Shown in pieces: positions 20,269 through 30,859 of a DNA stretch of 64,000 bases. How positions within the stretch are numbered: the first letter of the stretch is position 1; each line of letters begins with the position of its first letter. Origin of the DNA: Streptomyces sp. R28 (GTDB lineage: Bacteria > Actinomycetota > Actinomycetes > Streptomycetales > Streptomycetaceae); contig NZ_CP163439.1 of NCBI RefSeq assembly GCF_041052385.1, positions 7,305,001 to 7,369,000 of the forward strand. The letters run 5' to 3'. The notes beneath the pieces are model-generated. The model was not told the origin of the DNA. It searched no databases and saw nothing but the letters and a program-made list of their open reading frames with translations. The position numbers and the translations under genes are program-made.

Positions 20269-21075
20269 ATGGTGAGCGCGAGCGGCACCACCTCGACCGG
20301 TCAGGTCGAGCACATGCTGCGCCAGGTGACGCCCGGGCGCTACGACGCCTACGAGGCCCTCCTGCGCGCGCTCGCGACCCCGTCCTCCGGCCAGGTCTGG
20401 ATGCTGCTGTGGCACGGCCAGGCCGGCTCCCCGGACGCCCAGTACGGAAACATGGAGGTCGACGGCCACGGCTACGCCCCGTGCGTCACCTCCGCCCAGG
20501 AGCTGTCGGCCAGCGGCTGGAACCGCTCGTACGAGGTGGTCGACGGAGTCGACGTCGCCCGCACCCTCTACCCGGACCACTTCGGCCTCTGGCTGAACCC
20601 GCACGCCCCGGGCGGCGGCGTCGGCATCCCCTGGCTCGACCTGCGCCGCATCGCCACCGGCCTGGACCGCCAGCCCGCCGGCCCGCTCCGGCTGGCGGAG
20701 CCCGGCATCGAGGTCCCGCAGTTCTACGCCCTGCTCGCACAGAACGCCCACCGCACCCCGGCCGTCCGCTCCCTGCGCCGCGCCTGGGTGCAGCCGGCGC
20801 TCGGCGCGCCGTATCTCGCCATCGGGCTCGACGTGTACGACACCAGCCCGCCCGCCGTGGACTCGGTGCGCTCGATGATGCTGCAGTCGATCGGCGCGTG
20901 TCCGGACGGACTCCCGGTGTCGACCGTGGCGATGTCCGACGAGTACGACCCGGTCGCCATGTGGATGCGGGCGAGCGCCCGCCCCTTCTACGACCGCGAG
21001 GCGCACGGCGCCGCCGCCCCCGCGCAGGCTCCGGCAGCGGGCTACGGCTACCCTCCGGCGCCGGGCCGTTACTGA
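20269..21075 (+). CDS. second SseB-type protein with Ala/Pro-rich tail
   Basis: The 268-aa product is a diverged paralogue of the protein encoded just upstream. It shares MLLWHGQAGSPDAQYGNMEVDG and the C-terminal VAMWMRASARPFYDRE, which aligns with VIEWMRQKVRPFYTR of its neighbour. It ends with a 20-residue Ala/Pro/Gly/Tyr tail that the first copy lacks. ATG 20269 follows AAGGGGCGG. The two genes probably arose by tandem duplication; whether they form a complex is an inference. Confidence 0.78.
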   Translation: MVSASGTTSTGQVEHMLRQVTPGRYDAYEALLRALATPSSGQVWMLLWHGQAGSPDAQYGNMEVDGHGYAPCVTSAQELSASGWNRSYEVVDGVDVARTLYPDHFGLWLNPHAPGGGVGIPWLDLRRIATGLDRQPAGPLRLAEPGIEVPQFYALLAQNAHRTPAVRSLRRAWVQPALGAPYLAIGLDVYDTSPPAVDSVRSMMLQSIGACPDGLPVSTVAMSDEYDPVAMWMRASARPFYDREAHGAAAPAQAPAAGYGYPPAPGRY

Positions 21076-21111
21076 TCACCGCTGATCACTCTCCCGGCTA
21101 ACCTACTGTTC

Positions 21112-21153
21112 AGTCGGCAACCCGGCTGTCGTAGCCGTAAACGGCTGCCGACT
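21112..21153 (+). promoter_or_regulatory. nested inverted repeats upstream of the oligopeptide ABC operon
   Basis: AGTCGGCA (21112-21119) and TGCCGACT (21146-21153) form an 8-bp inverted repeat. Inside it is a perfect 14-bp palindrome, AGCCGTAAACGGCT (21133-21146). The 372 bases between the sseB-like gene and the first transporter gene contain no gene, so this is a likely control site of the transporter operon. Confidence 0.45.
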
Positions 21154-21447
21154 TCGGTTTCGTAGGCATATCTCCGCGCGTAGATGCGATCGGAAGGTCC
21201 CGGTCCATCCTTATACGCCCCAACTGGCTCGCGTCCGGCGATCGTTACCCGCTGTTCGGATAACGGAACCCCTCAGACAGCATCACGGTTACGCATCCTT
21301 TCCCCGCCAGCTCTGGCAACAGATCGCCAAAGCGTTGAAGACTCCCCGCAAGACACGGGCCGGTCGGTCCTGTGTACGAGTGGAAGCAACCGCTACAGCG
21401 GCAGCCAGGGGGCCGACAACCGTCGGCCGAGAGGGGTCAATCTCACC

Positions 21448-22446
21448 GTGACGGCACCGATCGAGACCACCGGATCGCAGGCCGAGGCGCAGCCCGAGGC
21501 CGTGCTGAAGGGTGTCGAGTCCAAGCAGATCGAGGGCCGGTCTCTCGGGCAGATCGCCTGGACCCGTTTCAAGAAGGACAAGGTGGCGGTCGCCGGCGGG
21601 GTCATCGTGATCCTGCTGATCCTGCTGGCCGTGTTCTCCCGGCCCATCCAGGCGCTCTTCGGACTGGACCCCAACGCTCTGCACCAGGACCTGATCGACC
21701 CCAACACCTCGCTGCCCAAGGGCGACTTCGGCGGCATGAGCTGGGACCACCCGCTCGGTGTGGAGCCGAAGTTCGGCCGCGACATCGCCACCCGCATCCT
21801 CGAGGGCTCCTGGGTCTCGCTGGTCGTCGCCTTCGGCGCCACGATCCTGTCCAACACGATCGGCGCGGTCCTCGGCGTGGTGGCCGGCTACTACGGCGGC
21901 CGGGTCGACACGATCATCAGCCGGCTGATGGACACCTTCCTGGCGTTCCCTCTCCTGCTGTTCGCGATCGCCATCTCCGCCACTCTGCAGGGCGGCGCCT
22001 TCGGCCTGGAGGGCCTGCCGCTGCACATCAGCGTGCTGATCTTCGTCATCGGCTTCTTCAACTGGCCTTATCTGGGCCGTATCGTTCGGGGCCAGACGCT
22101 GGCCCTGCGCGAGCGGGAGTTCGTCGACGCCTCCCGGGGGATGGGGGCCAAGGGGCCGTACATCCTCTTCCGGGAGCTGCTGCCGAACCTGGTCGGCCCG
22201 ATCATCGTGTACTCGACGCTGCTCATCCCGACCAACATCCTCTTCGAGGCGTCCCTGAGCTTCCTCGGCGTCGGCATCCAGCCCCCGCAGGCGTCCTGGG
22301 GCGGCATGATCAACCAGGCGGTCGACTACTACCAGGTCGATCCGCAGTTCATGATCGTGCCCGGCCTGGCCATCTTCGTGACCGTCCTTGCGTTCAACCT
22401 GCTCGGCGACGGTCTTCGTGACGCACTCGACCCGCGCAGCCGCTGA
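21448..22446 (+). CDS. oligopeptide/dipeptide ABC transporter permease (DppC/OppC type)
   Basis: The 332-aa membrane protein is the C-type permease of a peptide importer. After a 35-residue N-terminal extension ending in the OppC_N-like segment (WTRFKKDKVAVAGGVIVILL), it has the conserved inner-membrane loop FVDASRGMGAKGPYILFREL, the EAA motif that docks the ATPases, then LSFLGVGIQPPQASWG. About six membrane segments are visible. Start GTG 21448 with GAGAGGGG upstream. Unusually, the C-type permease comes first in the operon, before the binding protein. Confidence 0.88.
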   Translation: MTAPIETTGSQAEAQPEAVLKGVESKQIEGRSLGQIAWTRFKKDKVAVAGGVIVILLILLAVFSRPIQALFGLDPNALHQDLIDPNTSLPKGDFGGMSWDHPLGVEPKFGRDIATRILEGSWVSLVVAFGATILSNTIGAVLGVVAGYYGGRVDTIISRLMDTFLAFPLLLFAIAISATLQGGAFGLEGLPLHISVLIFVIGFFNWPYLGRIVRGQTLALREREFVDASRGMGAKGPYILFRELLPNLVGPIIVYSTLLIPTNILFEASLSFLGVGIQPPQASWGGMINQAVDYYQVDPQFMIVPGLAIFVTVLAFNLLGDGLRDALDPRSR

Positions 22447-22504
22447 TCCGCGGCCGCGGTACGAGTCCAACAGTTTTCCAACAATGGAGGGGAAGCGGAC
22501 CATC

Positions 22505-24253
22505 ATGCGAAGGTCAACGCTGGCCGCGGTGGCGGCTATCGGCAGTGCGAGCCTGATGCTCTCGGCATGCAGCAAAGCCGATGACAACGGTGAGGGCGGA
22601 AACAAGTCGGCTGGGGCCAACGCAGCGACCAAGGGTGTCGTCAACGCCTCCACCCAGAAGGGTGGGACGGTCACGTACGAGTACTCGGACGTCCCGGACT
22701 CCTTCGACCCCGGCAACACGTACTACGCGTACATGTACAACCTCAGCCGGCTGTACGCTCGCCCGCTGATGACCTTCAAGCCCGGCCCGGGCGAGGAGGG
22801 CAACACGCTGGTCCCGGACCTCGCCGCGAGCGCGGGCGTTTCGAGCGACGGCGGCAAGACCTGGACGTACAAGCTGCGTTCGGGCCTGAAGTACCAGGAC
22901 GGCACGCCGATCACCTCGAAGGACGTCAAGTACGCCGTCGAGCGCTCCAACTTCGCGCGTGACGTGCTCTCCCTCGGCCCGAACTACTTCCAGCAGTTCC
23001 TGGACGGCGGCGACAAGTACAAGGGCCCCTACAAGGACAAGAGCGCCGAGGGTCTGAAGTCCATCGAGACGCCGGACGACACCACGGTCGTCTTCCACCT
23101 CAACCGCGCCTTCCAGGAGTTCGACTACCTGGTCGCGACGCCCCAGACGGCTCCGGTGCCCCAGGCCAAGGACAAGGGCATCGACTACGTCAAGAGCATC
23201 GTGTCCTCGGGCTCGTACCAGTTCGAGAGCTACGAGGAGGGCAAGCAGGCCGTCCTCGTCCGCAACAAGAACTGGGACCCGAAGACGGACCCGCTGCGCA
23301 AGCAGTACCCGGACAAGATCGTCGTCAAGCTCAAGGTCAACGCCGAGACGATCGACCAGGACGTCCAGGCCGGCACGGCGATCGACATGGGCGGTACCGG
23401 CGTCCAGGCCGCGACCCAGGCGAAGGTCGTCAACAGCGCCGACCTGAAGGCCAACACGGACAACACCTACGGTGGCCGCCTGGTCTACATGGCGATCAAC
23501 ACCCAGGTCGCGCCGTTCGACAAGGTCGAGTGCCGCAAGGCCGTCCAGTACGCCATCGACAAGGTCTCCGTGCAGACCGCCGAGGGCGGCCCGATCCGCG
23601 GTGACATCGCCAGCACCGTCCTGCCGCCGGACATCCCGGGCTACCAGAAGGCGGACGTCTACGCCACCAAGGGCAACAAGGGCGACGCCGCCAAGGCCAA
23701 GGAGCAGCTGAAGGCCTGCGGCAAGTCGAGCATCAGCACCAACATCTCGGCGCGCAGCGACCGCCCGCAGGAGATCGACGCGGCCACCGCGATCATCGCC
23801 TCGCTGAAGAAGGTCGGCATCAACGCCAGCCTGAAGCAGTACCCGTCGGGCAAGTACTTCACCGACTACGCGGGTGTGCCGTCGTTCGACAAGAAGCAGA
23901 ACATCGGTCTGCACATGATGCAGTGGGGTGCCGACTGGCCGGGTGGCTACGGCTTCCTGCAGCAGATCCTGCACGGTGACGCGATCGGCGCCTCGGGCAA
24001 CACCAACCTCTCGTACCTCGATGACAAGCAGATCAACGAGATGCTGGAGAAGGCCATCGCCACCGAGGACGAGACCCAGCGCAACAGCATGTACGCCGAG
24101 ATCGACAAGCTTGCGATGGACCAGGCGGCGATCGTCCCGCTGACCTACTTCAAGGTCCTGCTGTACCGCCCGGCCAACTTCACCAACCTGGTGTCCACGG
24201 CGGCCTTCAGCGGTCAGTACGACTACCTCAACATCGGCACGACCAAGAAGTAG
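22505..24253 (+). CDS. oligopeptide ABC transporter substrate-binding lipoprotein
   Basis: The 582-aa protein belongs to solute-binding protein family 5. The signal peptide ends in the lipobox LSAC (about residue 20), followed by an acidic linker. The mature part begins GGTVTYEYSDVPDSFDPGNTY and includes LVPDLAASAGVSSDGGKTWT and KYAVERSNFARDVLS, typical for peptide-binding proteins, and ends YDYLNIGTTKK. It would present peptides to the two permeases; in Streptomyces such systems (BldK is the best known) also take up signal peptides. Start ATG 22505, with GGAGGGG about twelve bases upstream. A strong hairpin follows the stop. Confidence 0.9.
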   Translation: MRRSTLAAVAAIGSASLMLSACSKADDNGEGGNKSAGANAATKGVVNASTQKGGTVTYEYSDVPDSFDPGNTYYAYMYNLSRLYARPLMTFKPGPGEEGNTLVPDLAASAGVSSDGGKTWTYKLRSGLKYQDGTPITSKDVKYAVERSNFARDVLSLGPNYFQQFLDGGDKYKGPYKDKSAEGLKSIETPDDTTVVFHLNRAFQEFDYLVATPQTAPVPQAKDKGIDYVKSIVSSGSYQFESYEEGKQAVLVRNKNWDPKTDPLRKQYPDKIVVKLKVNAETIDQDVQAGTAIDMGGTGVQAATQAKVVNSADLKANTDNTYGGRLVYMAINTQVAPFDKVECRKAVQYAIDKVSVQTAEGGPIRGDIASTVLPPDIPGYQKADVYATKGNKGDAAKAKEQLKACGKSSISTNISARSDRPQEIDAATAIIASLKKVGINASLKQYPSGKYFTDYAGVPSFDKKQNIGLHMMQWGADWPGGYGFLQQILHGDAIGASGNTNLSYLDDKQINEMLEKAIATEDETQRNSMYAEIDKLAMDQAAIVPLTYFKVLLYRPANFTNLVSTAAFSGQYDYLNIGTTKK

Positions 24254-24276
24254 CCCCGGAAGGCAGGTGAAGGCAT

Positions 24277-24310
24277 TGGTGCCCGCGGGCTTCGCGGCCC
24301 GCGGGCACCA
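24277..24310 (+). promoter_or_regulatory. intercistronic hairpin between binding protein and second permease
   Basis: TGGTGCCCGCGGGC (24277-24290) pairs perfectly with GCCCGCGGGCACCA (24297-24310) around the loop TTCGCG. There is no T-run. The next start codon is 12 bases after the stem. The hairpin probably stabilises the upstream mRNA end and lowers expression of the downstream permease. Confidence 0.65.
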
Positions 24311-24322
24311 GCGCCGGTCCCC

Positions 24323-25330
24323 GTGATCTCGTACATCCTCCGTCGGACGCTCGCGGCAGTGATCCTGCTGCTCGTCGTCACCGCGGTCACCTTCGCGATC
24401 TTCTTCCTGCTGCCACGGATGGCCGGCCAGACCGCCGACCAGCTCGCGCAGCAGTACATCGGAAAGAGCCCGACGAAGGCAGACATCCTCGCGGTCAAGC
24501 AGAACCTCGGTCTGGACCAGCCCCTCTACGTTCAGTACTGGCACTTCATCAAGGGGATCGTGGCCGGCGCCACATACGACCTGGGCCCCACCACGACGCA
24601 CTGCAACGCGCCGTGCTTCGGCTACTCCTTCAAGAACCACGTCGAGGTCTGGCCGCAGCTCACCTCCCGCCTTCCGGTGACCATCTCGCTGGCCGGCGGC
24701 GCCGCCGTGCTGTGGCTGGTGTCCGGTGTGCTGATCGGCGTGATCTCCGCGCTCAAGCCCCGCAGCATCTTCGACCGCGCGTTCATGGGCGTCGCGCTCG
24801 CCGGTGTTTCGCTGCCCATGTTCTTCACGGGCAACCTGGCGCTGCTGCTCTTCACCTTCCAGTGGCCGATCTTCGGCCGTACCTACGTACCGTTCACCGA
24901 GAATCCGGCGCAGTGGGCCAACACCCTCTTCCCGGCGTGGTGTTCGCTCGCTCTGCTGTACTCCGCCATCTACGCGCGGCTGACCCGCTCGGGCATGCTG
25001 GAGACGATGAACGAGGACTTCATCCGCACGGCCCGCGCCAAGGGCCTGCGCGAGCGCAAGGTCGTGGCCCGGCACGGGCTGCGGGCCGCGCTGACCCCGA
25101 TCATCACCGTCTTCGGCATGGACCTGGGCCTGCTGCTGGGCGGCGCGGTGATCACCGAGACCGTCTTCTCGCTGCCCGGCATCGGTCAGTACGCGGTCCA
25201 GGGCATCACCGACAACGACCTGCCCCCGATCCTCGGCGTCACCCTGCTCGCCGCCTTCTTCGTCGTGATCGCAAATCTCCTGGTGGACCTGCTCTACGCC
25301 GCCGCCGACCCGCGGGTGAGGCTCTCGTGA
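24323..25330 (+). CDS. oligopeptide/dipeptide ABC transporter permease (DppB/OppB type)
   Basis: The 335-aa membrane protein has the B-type permease layout: ISYILRRTLAAVILLLVVTA at the N-terminus, a 100-residue external loop, and the EAA loop FIRTARAKGLRERKVVARHGL, ending YAAADPRVRLS. An insertion carrying two Cys (HCNAPCFGYSF) lies in the external loop. Start GTG 24323 has no clear ribosome binding site because the hairpin occupies that space. Its stop overlaps the next start (GTGA 25327-25330). Confidence 0.88.
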   Translation: MISYILRRTLAAVILLLVVTAVTFAIFFLLPRMAGQTADQLAQQYIGKSPTKADILAVKQNLGLDQPLYVQYWHFIKGIVAGATYDLGPTTTHCNAPCFGYSFKNHVEVWPQLTSRLPVTISLAGGAAVLWLVSGVLIGVISALKPRSIFDRAFMGVALAGVSLPMFFTGNLALLLFTFQWPIFGRTYVPFTENPAQWANTLFPAWCSLALLYSAIYARLTRSGMLETMNEDFIRTARAKGLRERKVVARHGLRAALTPIITVFGMDLGLLLGGAVITETVFSLPGIGQYAVQGITDNDLPPILGVTLLAAFFVVIANLLVDLLYAAADPRVRLS

Positions 25331-26414
25331 CCGAACTCTCCAAGACCGGAGCCGCCGTGGGCGAGCCCTCGCCCTCGAACGTGCCCGACGCCTTCCTCGC
25401 GGTCCGCGATCTCAAGGTGCACTTCCCGACCGACGACGGCCTGGTCAAGTCCGTCGACGGGCTCACCTTCCAGGTGGAGAAGGGCAAGACCCTCTGCATC
25501 GTGGGCGAGTCCGGCTCCGGCAAGTCCGTCACCTCGCTGGCGATCATGGGGCTGCACCGGCTCGGCGCGCGCGGCAAGAACGTGCAGATGTCCGGCGAGA
25601 TCTGGCTCGGCGGCAAGGAACTGGTCTCCGCCGCCCCGGACGAGGTGCGCCGGCTGCGCGGCCGCGAGATGGCGATGATCTTCCAGGACCCGCTGTCCGC
25701 GATGCACCCGTACTACACGATCGGCAACCAGATCGTGGAGGCGTACCGGGTCCATCACGACGTCAACAAGAAGACCGCGCGCAAGCGGGCGATCGAGATG
25801 CTCGACCGGGTCGGCATCCCCGAGCCGGACCAGCGGGTCGACAACTACCCGCACGAGTTCTCCGGCGGTATGCGCCAGCGCGCGATGATCGCCATGGCGC
25901 TCGTCAACAACCCCGAACTGCTCATCGCGGACGAGCCGACCACCGCCCTCGACGTCACCGTCCAGGCGCAGATCCTCGACCTCATCCGTGACCTGCAGAA
26001 GGAGTTCGGCTCCGCGGTCGTCCTCATCACCCACGACCTGGGTGTGGTCGCCGAGATCGCCGACGACGTCCTCGTGATGTACGGCGGACGGTGCGTGGAG
26101 CGGGGCAGCGTCGACGACGTCTTCGAGCGGCCGCAGCACCCCTACACCTGGGGCCTGCTCGGCTCGATGCCGCGCATCGACCGGGAGACCTCCGAGCGGC
26201 TCATCCCCGTCAAGGGCCACCCGCCGAGCCTCATCAACGTCCCCTCGGGCTGCGCCTTCCACCCCCGCTGCCCGTACGCGGACATCCCCAAGGGCGATGT
26301 CACCCGTACCGTGCGCCCGGAGCTCCAGCAGGTCGGCGGCGGGCACTTCTCCGCGTGCCACCTCTCGCCGGAGGACCGCACGCGGATCTGGACCGAAGAG
26401 ATTGCGCCGAAGCT

Positions 26415-26418
<4 letters not shown>
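25327..26418 (+). CDS. oligopeptide ABC transporter ATP-binding protein (OppD type)
   Basis: The 363-aa ATPase has Walker A GESGSGKS, a Q-loop in MIFQDPLSAMHP, signature FSGGMRQRA, Walker B LLIADEPTTALD and switch His in LITHDLG. The C-terminal OppD/F domain carries GCAFHPRCPYA with the cysteines that in related proteins bind an iron-sulfur cluster. Start GTG 25327 overlaps the preceding stop, and its own stop overlaps the next gene by four bases. Confidence 0.9.
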
Positions 26419-27737
<1,319 letters not shown>

Positions 27738-27746
27738 CCCAGCCCG

Positions 27747-27781
27747 CACCCCTGCCTTGCTTTGCAAGGCGGGGGTGTTTT
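27747..27781 (+). terminator. intrinsic terminator of the oligopeptide operon
   Basis: CACCCCTGCCTTGC (27747-27760), loop TTT, GCAAGGCGGGGGTG (27764-27777), then TTTT. The 14-bp stem has a single G-T wobble. This is a textbook intrinsic terminator, uncommon in such GC-rich DNA. It ends only 20 bases before the start of the next gene. Confidence 0.85.
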
Positions 27782-27800
27782 GCTGCGCAAGAATGTACGG

Positions 27801-28457
27801 GTGCTCCAGCAACTGTTCAGCCCGTCCGTCCAGCACACGCTCGACCTGATCGGCATCTTTGTCTTCGCGATCTCCGGCGCCCTGCTGGCCGTCCGCAAGA
27901 ACTTCGACGTCTTCGGCATCGCCGTCCTCGCCGAGGTCACCGCCCTGGGCGGCGGGCTGTTCCGGGACGTGATCATCGGCGCCGTGCCCCCGGCCGCCTT
28001 CACGGACCTGGGGTACTTCCTCACCCCGCTGCTCGCCGCGCTGCTCGTCTTCTTCCTCCACCCGCACGTGGAGCGCATCCAGACCGGCGTGAACGTCTTC
28101 GACGCGGCGGGCCTCGGCCTCTTCTGCGTCGCCGGGACGACGAAGGCGTACGACTACGGGCTCAACCTCACCGCCTCCGTCGCCCTGGGCCTCGCGACCG
28201 CCGTGGGCGGCGGTGTGCTGCGCGATGTCCTGGCCAACGAGGTGCCGTCACTGCTGCGCTGGGACCGCGACCTGTACGCGGTCCCGGCGATCGTCGGCGC
28301 CACGATGACCGTCCTGTGTCTCCACTACGACGCCCTGACCCCGCTCACCAGCGCCCTCGCGGCCGTCACGGCGTTCGTGCTGCGGCTGCTGGCGATGCGG
28401 TACCACTGGCGAGCTCCGCGTGCCTGGAACCGGCGGTCGACGGTGCGAGAGGAGTAG
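27801..28457 (+). CDS. trimeric intracellular cation (TRIC) channel family protein (YadS/UPF0126)
   Basis: The 218-aa membrane protein has two similar halves, each with the family glycine signature: ALGGGLFRDVIIG in the first and AVGGGVLRDVLANEVP in the second. This matches prokaryotic TRIC/UPF0126 channels, which form trimers with about seven membrane segments. I chose GTG 27801 (VLQQLFSPSVQHTLDLIG) because longer in-frame starts lie in the terminator hairpin. No ribosome binding site is seen. Its end overlaps the convergent esterase gene by 92 bases. Confidence 0.85.
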   Translation: MLQQLFSPSVQHTLDLIGIFVFAISGALLAVRKNFDVFGIAVLAEVTALGGGLFRDVIIGAVPPAAFTDLGYFLTPLLAALLVFFLHPHVERIQTGVNVFDAAGLGLFCVAGTTKAYDYGLNLTASVALGLATAVGGGVLRDVLANEVPSLLRWDRDLYAVPAIVGATMTVLCLHYDALTPLTSALAAVTAFVLRLLAMRYHWRAPRAWNRRSTVREE

Positions 28458-29613
28458 TCCCGCCGGAGCCCGGCGCCATACGCACCGGGGGCTGCGTGTC
28501 CATCACCTCGGTCAGCCAGCGGAACGCCGGGACGACCTGCGGCTTCCACAGCGCCATGGTGTGGCCGCCCGCGCTCTTCGGTATGAACACCACGTCCACG
28601 GTCGTCGGCGCCTTCGCGACCCGCCTCAGGGCCATGGCCGCCTCGTACCCGTCCTTCGGCTGACCGGACAGATAGAGCGCGACGCGCGGCGGGACACGGG
28701 ACTTCTTGAGGAGCACATACGGGTTGTTCGCGGCCCGCAGGGCCGGGGACCTGCCGGCGAGCGACTGAGGTACGGCGACGGGGTCGTTGTAGCCGGACAT
28801 GCTGACCGCGGCCCGGTAGCGGTCGGGGTGGGCGACGGCCAGCTTCGCCGCGCAGTGCGCCCCCGCCGAGTATCCGGCGACCGCCCAGCCGTCCGGCGCG
28901 GCCTGGGCCCGGAAGTTGTCCATGACCATCTTCGGCACGTCGATGCTGAGCCAGCTGTCCGCGTTCACCTTCCCCGGGATGTTCGCGCAGCCCGTGTCCC
29001 TGCCCGGCAGCAGCGTGGTGCGCGGCGAGACGATGATGAACGGCTCGATCTGCCCGCTGCGCATCAGCGGCGCCAGCTGCTGGGGCGCGTCCATCGTGCC
29101 GTACCACGCCTTGGACGAGCCCGGATAACCCGGCAGCACCTCGACGACCGGGAACTTGTGATTGCGGTAGGCGGGGTCGCGGTACTGCGGCGGCAGCCAG
29201 ACGTTGACCTCGGCGTGCACTCCGGACACCCGGCCCTTGAGCTGCGTGACGAGCACCCCGCCCTCCGCGCGCATGCCGGGTCCCTTGCCCGGCGTGAAGG
29301 CCTGCCGGACCTTGGGCAGCTTCTCCAGCGCGATCCCGCCGGTGCCGGTCGCCCCGAGGTCGGCGGCCTCGTGCACATGGTCGCTGGTGCCGAGCAGGTC
29401 GCCCCAGTTGTCGTACAGCTGGTTGGAGTTGTTGACCAGCGTGAAGACCAGGGCGACCGCCGTGCCCTGGGCGAACAGCAGCATCAGCATCCGGGCGGCG
29501 GTCCGCAGGACCTTGGGTCCGCGCACCCGTGACCAGAGGATCAGCGGCAGCGCGACGGCGACGGCGCACAGCGCGATGAGCGTGTAGAGGAATGGGGTCC
29601 CGGTGAGACTCAT
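28366..29613 (-). CDS. membrane-anchored esterase, alpha/beta hydrolase (esterase D / mycolyltransferase-like family)
   Basis: The 415-aa protein has three N-terminal membrane segments (about 8-25, 38-58 and nearby) followed by an extracytoplasmic alpha/beta hydrolase domain. NVWLPPQYRDPAYRNHKFPV and WAVAGYSAGAHCAAKLA (nucleophile Ser in GYSAG) match the putative-esterase family that includes antigen 85 type enzymes; GGHTMALWK holds the likely catalytic His. The C-terminal 35 residues are low complexity and lie in the region that overlaps the TRIC gene. Substrate unknown; cell-envelope lipid or carbohydrate esters are likely. Confidence 0.82.
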   Translation of the reverse strand: MSLTGTPFLYTLIALCAVAVALPLILWSRVRGPKVLRTAARMLMLLFAQGTAVALVFTLVNNSNQLYDNWGDLLGTSDHVHEAADLGATGTGGIALEKLPKVRQAFTPGKGPGMRAEGGVLVTQLKGRVSGVHAEVNVWLPPQYRDPAYRNHKFPVVEVLPGYPGSSKAWYGTMDAPQQLAPLMRSGQIEPFIIVSPRTTLLPGRDTGCANIPGKVNADSWLSIDVPKMVMDNFRAQAAPDGWAVAGYSAGAHCAAKLAVAHPDRYRAAVSMSGYNDPVAVPQSLAGRSPALRAANNPYVLLKKSRVPPRVALYLSGQPKDGYEAAMALRRVAKAPTTVDVVFIPKSAGGHTMALWKPQVVPAFRWLTEVMDTQPPVRMAPGSGGTTPLAPSTAGSRHAELASGTASPAAAARTP

Positions 29614-29756
29614 GTCCCGATAGAGGGCTTATCGGCATCTCAGGTTTCGGACGGCGGACGACGCTTACCGAAAAGTTGCCCACATCTCAATGAGCCGTAG
29701 CGGTTCGGGAGCGAGAAAAGCTACCGCTTAGTAGTTAGTTGTTGTGCCGTTCAGCC

Positions 29757-30620
29757 ATGCCAGAAGCAGCCTCCGCCCCGACGGCCCCGCAGGCCACGAT
29801 CGGCGACAGCGAATTCGACCGCGACACCGCGCTCATCCCGCGCGCACCCGGCGTCTACGACATCGACCTCTCGGCCGGCTGGACCATCATCAGCGCGGTC
29901 AACGGCGGCTACCTGCTGGCCGTCCTCGGCCGCGCCCTCGCGGACGCCCTGCCGCACAGCGACCCGTTCACCATCTCCGCGCACTACCTGACCGCGTCCC
30001 AGCCGGGCCCGGCGGTCGTCCGCACGGACGTGGTGCGCACGGGGCGGACGCTGTCGACCGGCCAGGCCTCCCTCTTCCAGTACGACGCCGAGGGCAACGA
30101 GATCGAACGCATCCGCGTCCTCGCCTCGTACGGCGACCTCGACTCCCTCCCCGACGACGTCCGTACGACGGCCAAGCCGCCGGTGTTCGCGCCCATGGAG
30201 CACTGCTTCGGCCCCGAGGACAGTCCCGCCCCCGTCTCGGGCAGCTCGGCCATCGCCGACCGCCTGATGCTCAAGCTCGACCCGTCCACCCTGGGATGGG
30301 CGCTCGGTCAGCCGTCGGGCAAGGGCGAGATGCGGGCGTGGTTCGGCCTCGCCGACGGCCGTGACGCCGACCCGCTCTCGCTGCTGCTGGCGGTGGACGC
30401 GCTGCCCCCGACCGCCTTCGAGATCGGCATCTCCGGCTGGGTCCCGACGGTCGAACTCACCGTCCACGTACGGTGCCGCCCGGCCCCGGGCCCGCTGCGG
30501 GTGTCCATCACGACGCGCAACCTCGCGGGCGGGTTCCTGGAGGAGGACGCGGAAGTGTGGGACAGCGCGGACAGGTTGGTGGCGCAGTCGAGGCAGCTGG
30601 CACGGGTAAGGCTGAGCTGA
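29757..30620 (+). CDS. thioesterase-family protein (double hotdog, TesB-like)
   Basis: The 287-aa product has two hotdog-type halves: WTIISAVNGGYLLAVLGRAL with SAHYLTASQPGPAVVRTDVV, and GEMRAWFGLADGRDADPLSLLLAVDALPP in the second half. This fits acyl-CoA thioesterases of the 4HBT_3/TesB type. Start ATG 29757 lies close after TAGTAGTTAG-rich sequence and has no obvious ribosome binding site. Divergent to the esterase gene with 143 bases between. Acyl specificity cannot be inferred. Confidence 0.8.
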   Translation: MPEAASAPTAPQATIGDSEFDRDTALIPRAPGVYDIDLSAGWTIISAVNGGYLLAVLGRALADALPHSDPFTISAHYLTASQPGPAVVRTDVVRTGRTLSTGQASLFQYDAEGNEIERIRVLASYGDLDSLPDDVRTTAKPPVFAPMEHCFGPEDSPAPVSGSSAIADRLMLKLDPSTLGWALGQPSGKGEMRAWFGLADGRDADPLSLLLAVDALPPTAFEIGISGWVPTVELTVHVRCRPAPGPLRVSITTRNLAGGFLEEDAEVWDSADRLVAQSRQLARVRLS

Positions 30621-30638
30621 GACGCCCCTGAAGGAACT

Positions 30639-30669
30639 CGCCGGCAGCTGCGGTGTTGCGCTGCCGGCG
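30639..30669 (+). terminator. hairpin after the thioesterase gene
   Basis: CGCCGGCAGC (30639-30648) pairs with GCTGCCGGCG (30660-30669) over an 11-base loop, 19 bases after the stop. The remaining 190 bases before the lipoprotein gene hold no gene. Confidence 0.65.
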
Positions 30670-30859
30670 GTCGCTTCTGTCACGGCCTTGTATCAGCGAG
30701 TAGGGAGAGGCTCCGAGGGAACGCGCAGGTCAGCGAGGTGTCTTGAGGGGTGCTTTGCTCCGCGCACAGGCTGCTTACAGCAGGGCCTCAAGGAAGCCCT
30801 AAGCGGCGTTGGTTGAGTTCGCGCCCAGGACTTCCTCATCTTTCTTGGAGCTGTTTCTC

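Noticed and set aside
27762..27800. Earlier in-frame TTG starts for the TRIC channel gene
   Set aside because: They lie inside or at the edge of a strong terminator hairpin and have no ribosome binding site; family N-termini fit GTG 27801.
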